A stretch of DNA of 17,751 nucleotides, taken from Acidimicrobiaceae bacterium (GTDB taxonomy: Bacteria; Actinomycetota; Acidimicrobiia; Acidimicrobiales; RAAP-2). Under the pieces are notes generated by a model that was given only the letters and a program-made list of their open reading frames with translations, was not told the origin of the DNA and made no database searches. The stretch's first letter is position 1; each line of letters begins with the position of its first letter. This document shows, piece by piece, positions 14,564 to 17,751 of this stretch. The stretch is taken from contig PLSY01000244.1 in NCBI GenBank assembly GCA_003164275.1, positions 1,058 through 18,808 of the forward strand. Direction: 5' to 3'. The translations under genes and the position numbers were made by a program.

Positions 14564-16597
14564 TCAACCGGCGCGGCGGCCTCGCCGACGCAGCGTCGTC
14601 TTGTGGGCCAAGAAATCGACCAGCACGTAGTCGCCCAGTTCATCGGGCGATGTGGCGAATGTACGTCCCCGGTTGATCCTGGCCAGCTGCTCCACGAATC
14701 CCTGGAGCCCCCGATCAGGGTCGAGCAGGAACGTGTTGATGGTGATGTTGGCTCGGGTGCACCGCATCACCTCGGCCAGGGTGAGCTCGAGGGTCTCGGG
14801 CACCGGTGGGTAGTTGAAGTACACGTCGTAGCCGACCCCGCTGTCATAGGGGACCACGTGAGCCGTGGGCTCTCCGTCGGTCACCAGGATGATCTGCTTG
14901 GTCCCCTGCTGGTGGGCCAGCATTTTGCGGGCGAGGATCAAGCCGTGCTGCAGGTTCGTGCCGTAGACGTAGTCCCAGCTGACCGTGGGCAGGTCCTCGG
15001 GCTCGATGGCCCGTGCAACCTCGGAGAATCCGACCAGGCCCAAGTAGTCGCGCGGAAATCGGGACGTGATCAGGGTGTGCAGGGCGAGTGCCATCTTCTT
15101 GGCCGGGACGAAGTTGTCGCGCATAGGCATGGACAACGACAAGTCGAGCAGGAGCACGGTCGCCGACCTGGCGAGGGACTCGGTCTCGATGACCTCGAAG
15201 TCGTCGGGGGTGAGTTGGACGGGCACGCCGCTGCCACCCCTCCGCACGGCGTTGTGCACGGTACGGGAAAGATCCAGATTGAAGGGGTCCCCGAACTCGT
15301 AGGCCTTGGTGGTCTCCTCGCGATCATGGCCGACGCCGGTGAACGACGTCCGGTGGTTGCCCACACGGTCCTTGTTCAGCTGTCCGAACAGATCGGACAG
15401 GGCCTGTTGGCCGATGCGGCGAATGCCCTTCGGCGTCAGTTCGAAGCGTCCTTCCCGTTGGTCGATGAGACCGGCGTCAGCCAGCTGCTTGGCCAACTTG
15501 GACAGCCGGTCGAGAGAGTTGGCCGCATCCTCGCCCAGATGGCGGCGGACCTTGTCCAAGTCGACCTCTGAGAGCGAGGCGGGAGAGTTGGCCGACCGCA
15601 GAAAGCTCTCCAGCTCGTCGAGGTCCCGCAGGCGTCCAGCCGCGTCGGCGCCTTCGCCCATTCCGAGAGGGTCCTCACCGGAGAACTGGTAGCTCTGTTG
15701 CCAACCGGCGTCGGGGAAGGCCCGTTGCAGGTTGCCGGCGAGCCGGTCGACCTGCCAACGCAGGTCCATGTCCTCCAGCAACGACTCGGCCAATCCCTGG
15801 AGTTGGCCCCGTTGCTCGGGCGACATGGAGTTCCACATGGCCTGGGCGGCCGCCATCTGGGCGGCCAGCTGCTCCAGCAGCTCATCCAGGTTCTCCGGAT
15901 TGCCCGGGAACATGTCGCCGAAGCTCTCCATGAACGACTCGAACGAAGGGTCGATCAGCTCGCCGGCCTCCCGTTGCTCGATCATGCGGTTGAGGGCATC
16001 GAAGCCCTCCCGCATGTGGGCGAGCTGCTCGGGGTCGGGATTGGAGAGGGCCTCGGACATCTGGTCGAAGTAGGTCTTTGCCACCTCCTCGCGCAGCTGA
16101 TCCATGAGCTCTTCGAAGTGCTGACGGGCCTCCGATGAGACGAACTCGTAGTTCTGCAGACCCCGCACCGTTCCGGCCAGGTCGCTCGGCAGAAGGTCGA
16201 GGGCCATCCGCCGTTCCGTGGCCACCTCGTCTGTGACCTCTTGGCGGCGCTGGTCGCCCGATTCACGGGCGTCGGCCTCGAGCTGGTCGATCCCGGCCCG
16301 TTCCTCGGCGATGACGTCCTCCAGGGCCTCGGCCACCTCCCGGTAGGTGCCGCCGAGATCGCCGCGATCAAGCTGGTCCTCGCGCTCCATTCGCAACTGG
16401 TCCAACAGGTCGCGCAGGCCCTGGACCTGCTCGCCGTCTGGCGTACGCCACCCCCGGTTGAGCATCCGCTGCAGCGCCTCGTGGAGATCGCCGTTGGCCA
16501 GGACGTCGTCGGTCAGCTGGGACAGCACCGAGTCGGTGTCGTCGATGAGGGACTCTTGAGTTCCGTCCCAGCGTCGGTAGTCGAATCGCCAGGTCAT
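14564..16597 (-). CDS. VWA-domain protein paired with a chelatase/MoxR-type AAA+ ATPase
   Basis: A 677-residue cytoplasmic protein. Residues 1-440 are mostly helical and charged, with many Glu/Gln/Leu heptad-like stretches. Residues about 477-660 form a von Willebrand A domain with an intact metal-ion-dependent adhesion site: D485, S487 and S489 in DLSLS, T547 in GTN, and D574 in TDGEP. No signal peptide or TM segment is present. The arrangement recalls the ChlI/ChlD subunits of magnesium chelatase and the MoxR/VWA pairs that insert metals or remodel target complexes. In mycobacteria the Rv0958/Rv0959 pair has, from memory, the same order and similar sizes. The ATG overlaps the TGA of the upstream AAA+ gene (ATGA at 16597-16594), so translation is coupled and the two proteins very likely act as one complex. 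No chlorophyll or cobalamin gene is near, so a true chelatase role is not supported. Confidence 0.9.
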   Translation of the reverse strand: MTWRFDYRRWDGTQESLIDDTDSVLSQLTDDVLANGDLHEALQRMLNRGWRTPDGEQVQGLRDLLDQLRMEREDQLDRGDLGGTYREVAEALEDVIAEERAGIDQLEADARESGDQRRQEVTDEVATERRMALDLLPSDLAGTVRGLQNYEFVSSEARQHFEELMDQLREEVAKTYFDQMSEALSNPDPEQLAHMREGFDALNRMIEQREAGELIDPSFESFMESFGDMFPGNPENLDELLEQLAAQMAAAQAMWNSMSPEQRGQLQGLAESLLEDMDLRWQVDRLAGNLQRAFPDAGWQQSYQFSGEDPLGMGEGADAAGRLRDLDELESFLRSANSPASLSEVDLDKVRRHLGEDAANSLDRLSKLAKQLADAGLIDQREGRFELTPKGIRRIGQQALSDLFGQLNKDRVGNHRTSFTGVGHDREETTKAYEFGDPFNLDLSRTVHNAVRRGGSGVPVQLTPDDFEVIETESLARSATVLLLDLSLSMPMRDNFVPAKKMALALHTLITSRFPRDYLGLVGFSEVARAIEPEDLPTVSWDYVYGTNLQHGLILARKMLAHQQGTKQIILVTDGEPTAHVVPYDSGVGYDVYFNYPPVPETLELTLAEVMRCTRANITINTFLLDPDRGLQGFVEQLARINRGRTFATSPDELGDYVLVDFLAHKTTLRRRGRRAG

Positions 16598-17751
16598 CCG
16601 CGACCTCGATAGATGACCCGAGACCCTGCCGCCTCTTTGTTCAGCCGTTTGGTGAGGTGAAGGCCCTCCAACAGAAACTCGACGGCGCTGGCCACGACGC
16701 CGGGATCCTCCGAACCCCCGGTGAGCTTCAACACCGGCGGCGCCAAACCGGGGAGCTCAGCCAGAATGTTGGCGTAGGCCGAGGCTGGCAGGTCATCGCC
16801 CGCATGGACCACCGTGTCCTCGCCGAAGGCGCTGATAACCGCCTGGGGGTCGGCGAGCTGCGCCCGTCGCCGGAACACCAACAGGGTCGCCGCTGCCACA
16901 AGCTGCGACAAGAGGACCTCTTCACGACCCTCCTCCAAGGACTCGATCTCGACCTTCCCCTGGGTAGAGGAGACAAGAGCCTGCAGGTCCGAGACTCTGG
17001 GCACTGCTTCGCTCTCGCCGTTGCGGAGGGCCCGCCTCGTGGCATTGGCCGCCAACGTCTCGTAGTTGGCGATGGTCAGCCGGACCGAGACTCCGGAGCG
17101 CTGATTGAGATGCGGGCTCTCGCGGGCCAGTTGGCTGAGCTCGGCCACGACCTCGGCCATAAAGTCCGGCACGACGACAACCGGGGCGCCGACCGATCCA
17201 CCCTTGCCACCGGCCTCGGTACCTGGGAGGTGGGACTCCAGCTTGGCGATCCTGAGCTCGGTGGCTGCGTCCGGGGGGTAATGGGTCCTGATCTGGGCGC
17301 CGAAGCGGTCCTTCAGAGGCGTGATGATCCGGCCCCGGTTCGTGTAGTCCTCGGGGTTGGCCGTGGCCACCAGCACGATATCGAGCGGCAGGCGAACGCG
17401 ATGCCCACGAATCTGGACGTCGCGTTCCTCCAAGACGTTGAGCAAGCCGACCTGGATCCGCTCGGCCAGGTCGGGCAGCTCGTTCACCGCGAAGATGCCC
17501 CGGTTGAGCCGGGGCACCAGTCCGTAGTGAATGGTCAGCTCGTCGGACAGGTATCGGCCCTCGGCCACGCGGATCGGGTCGACCTCACCGATGAGGTCGG
17601 CGATCGACGTGTCAGGGGTGGCGAGCTTCTCGCCGTAGCGCTCGCTTCGGTGCACCCAGGACACCGGCAGATCGTCCCCGGCCTCGGCCAGGAGGTCCTT
17701 GGCGAACCGGGAGATCGGGTGGAACGGGTCGTCGTTGATCTCGGAGTGGGC
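16594..17751 (-). CDS. AAA+ ATPase of the magnesium-chelatase/sigma54-interaction-like family, 5' end outside the window
   Basis: The frame is open to the window edge. The 385 residues seen begin AHSEINDDPFHPISRF, so the start and the Walker A loop lie beyond position 17751. A GTG at 17664 is not the real start. Visible AAA+ parts are the Walker B region RGIFAVNELPDLAERIQVGL, sensor 1 in VLVATANPEDYTNRG, and an arginine-finger-like PLKDRFGAQI. The C-terminal lid has ANYETLAANATRRALRNGE. The usual Walker B DE reads NE here. I remember NELPDL as normal for this subfamily, but I could not check it. It shares the ATGA overlap with the VWA gene and is expected to power that partner. Many databases call relatives magnesium chelatase or sigma-54-interacting protein, although neither role is shown by this context. 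Confidence 0.88.
   Translation of the reverse strand, partial: AHSEINDDPFHPISRFAKDLLAEAGDDLPVSWVHRSERYGEKLATPDTSIADLIGEVDPIRVAEGRYLSDELTIHYGLVPRLNRGIFAVNELPDLAERIQVGLLNVLEERDVQIRGHRVRLPLDIVLVATANPEDYTNRGRIITPLKDRFGAQIRTHYPPDAATELRIAKLESHLPGTEAGGKGGSVGAPVVVVPDFMAEVVAELSQLARESPHLNQRSGVSVRLTIANYETLAANATRRALRNGESEAVPRVSDLQALVSSTQGKVEIESLEEGREEVLLSQLVAAATLLVFRRRAQLADPQAVISAFGEDTVVHAGDDLPASAYANILAELPGLAPPVLKLTGGSEDPGVVASAVEFLLEGLHLTKRLNKEAAGSRVIYRGRG

Overview
The window reads as high-GC actinobacterial chromosome, probably from an Acidimicrobiia-like lineage. The evidence is two WhiB-like (Wbl) regulators, a DivIVA/Wag31-type protein, a UPF0182 membrane protein next to a PDZ/S16 protease and a DUF2342 zincin-fold protein, GTG starts and tight gene packing. 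The lineage is inferred from gene content only; no 16S or marker alignment was possible.

Layout. Positions 1-47 hold the 5' part of an initiator tRNA-fMet on the minus strand. Next comes a minus-strand run: S16/PDZ signal-type protease (5031-6251), a DivIVA-like coiled-coil protein with a phage-head-type C-terminal domain (3030-4994), and a UPF0182 seven-TM protein (117-3020). A HEAT-repeat protein (6261-6941, plus) diverges from the protease with only 9 bp between start codons. It converges on a lone mreB (6945-8051, minus). mreB diverges from a two-gene plus-strand operon: a membrane-anchored HtrA/PDZ protein that has lost its catalytic triad (8070-9380) and a DUF2342 zincin-fold protein that lacks the HExxH motif (9390-10631). 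Convergent to these is a catalytically intact HtrA (11080-12576, minus) followed by a small unknown protein (10695-11042). A Wbl regulator (12805-13047, plus) and a glutamate formiminotransferase-like protein (13072-13938, plus) come next. They converge on a WhiB2/WhmD-like regulator (13968-14249, minus). The right end carries a coupled AAA+ ATPase / VWA-domain pair on the minus strand (16594-17751, truncated by the window edge, and 14564-16597).

How it fits together. UPF0182, PDZ-S16 protease and DUF2342 zincin are neighbours in many actinobacteria (as I recall, the Rv3193c-Rv3195 region of Mycobacterium tuberculosis). Here that core is interleaved with cytoskeletal or polar-growth proteins (MreB, DivIVA-like), a HEAT scaffold and both an active and a dead HtrA. 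The simplest reading is a chromosomal neighbourhood for envelope growth and envelope protein quality control, next to Wbl-family developmental or redox regulators. No insertion sequence, prophage or CRISPR array was seen. The most unusual items are the DivIVA-to-phage-head-domain fusion and the tandem pair of apparently inactivated hydrolases.
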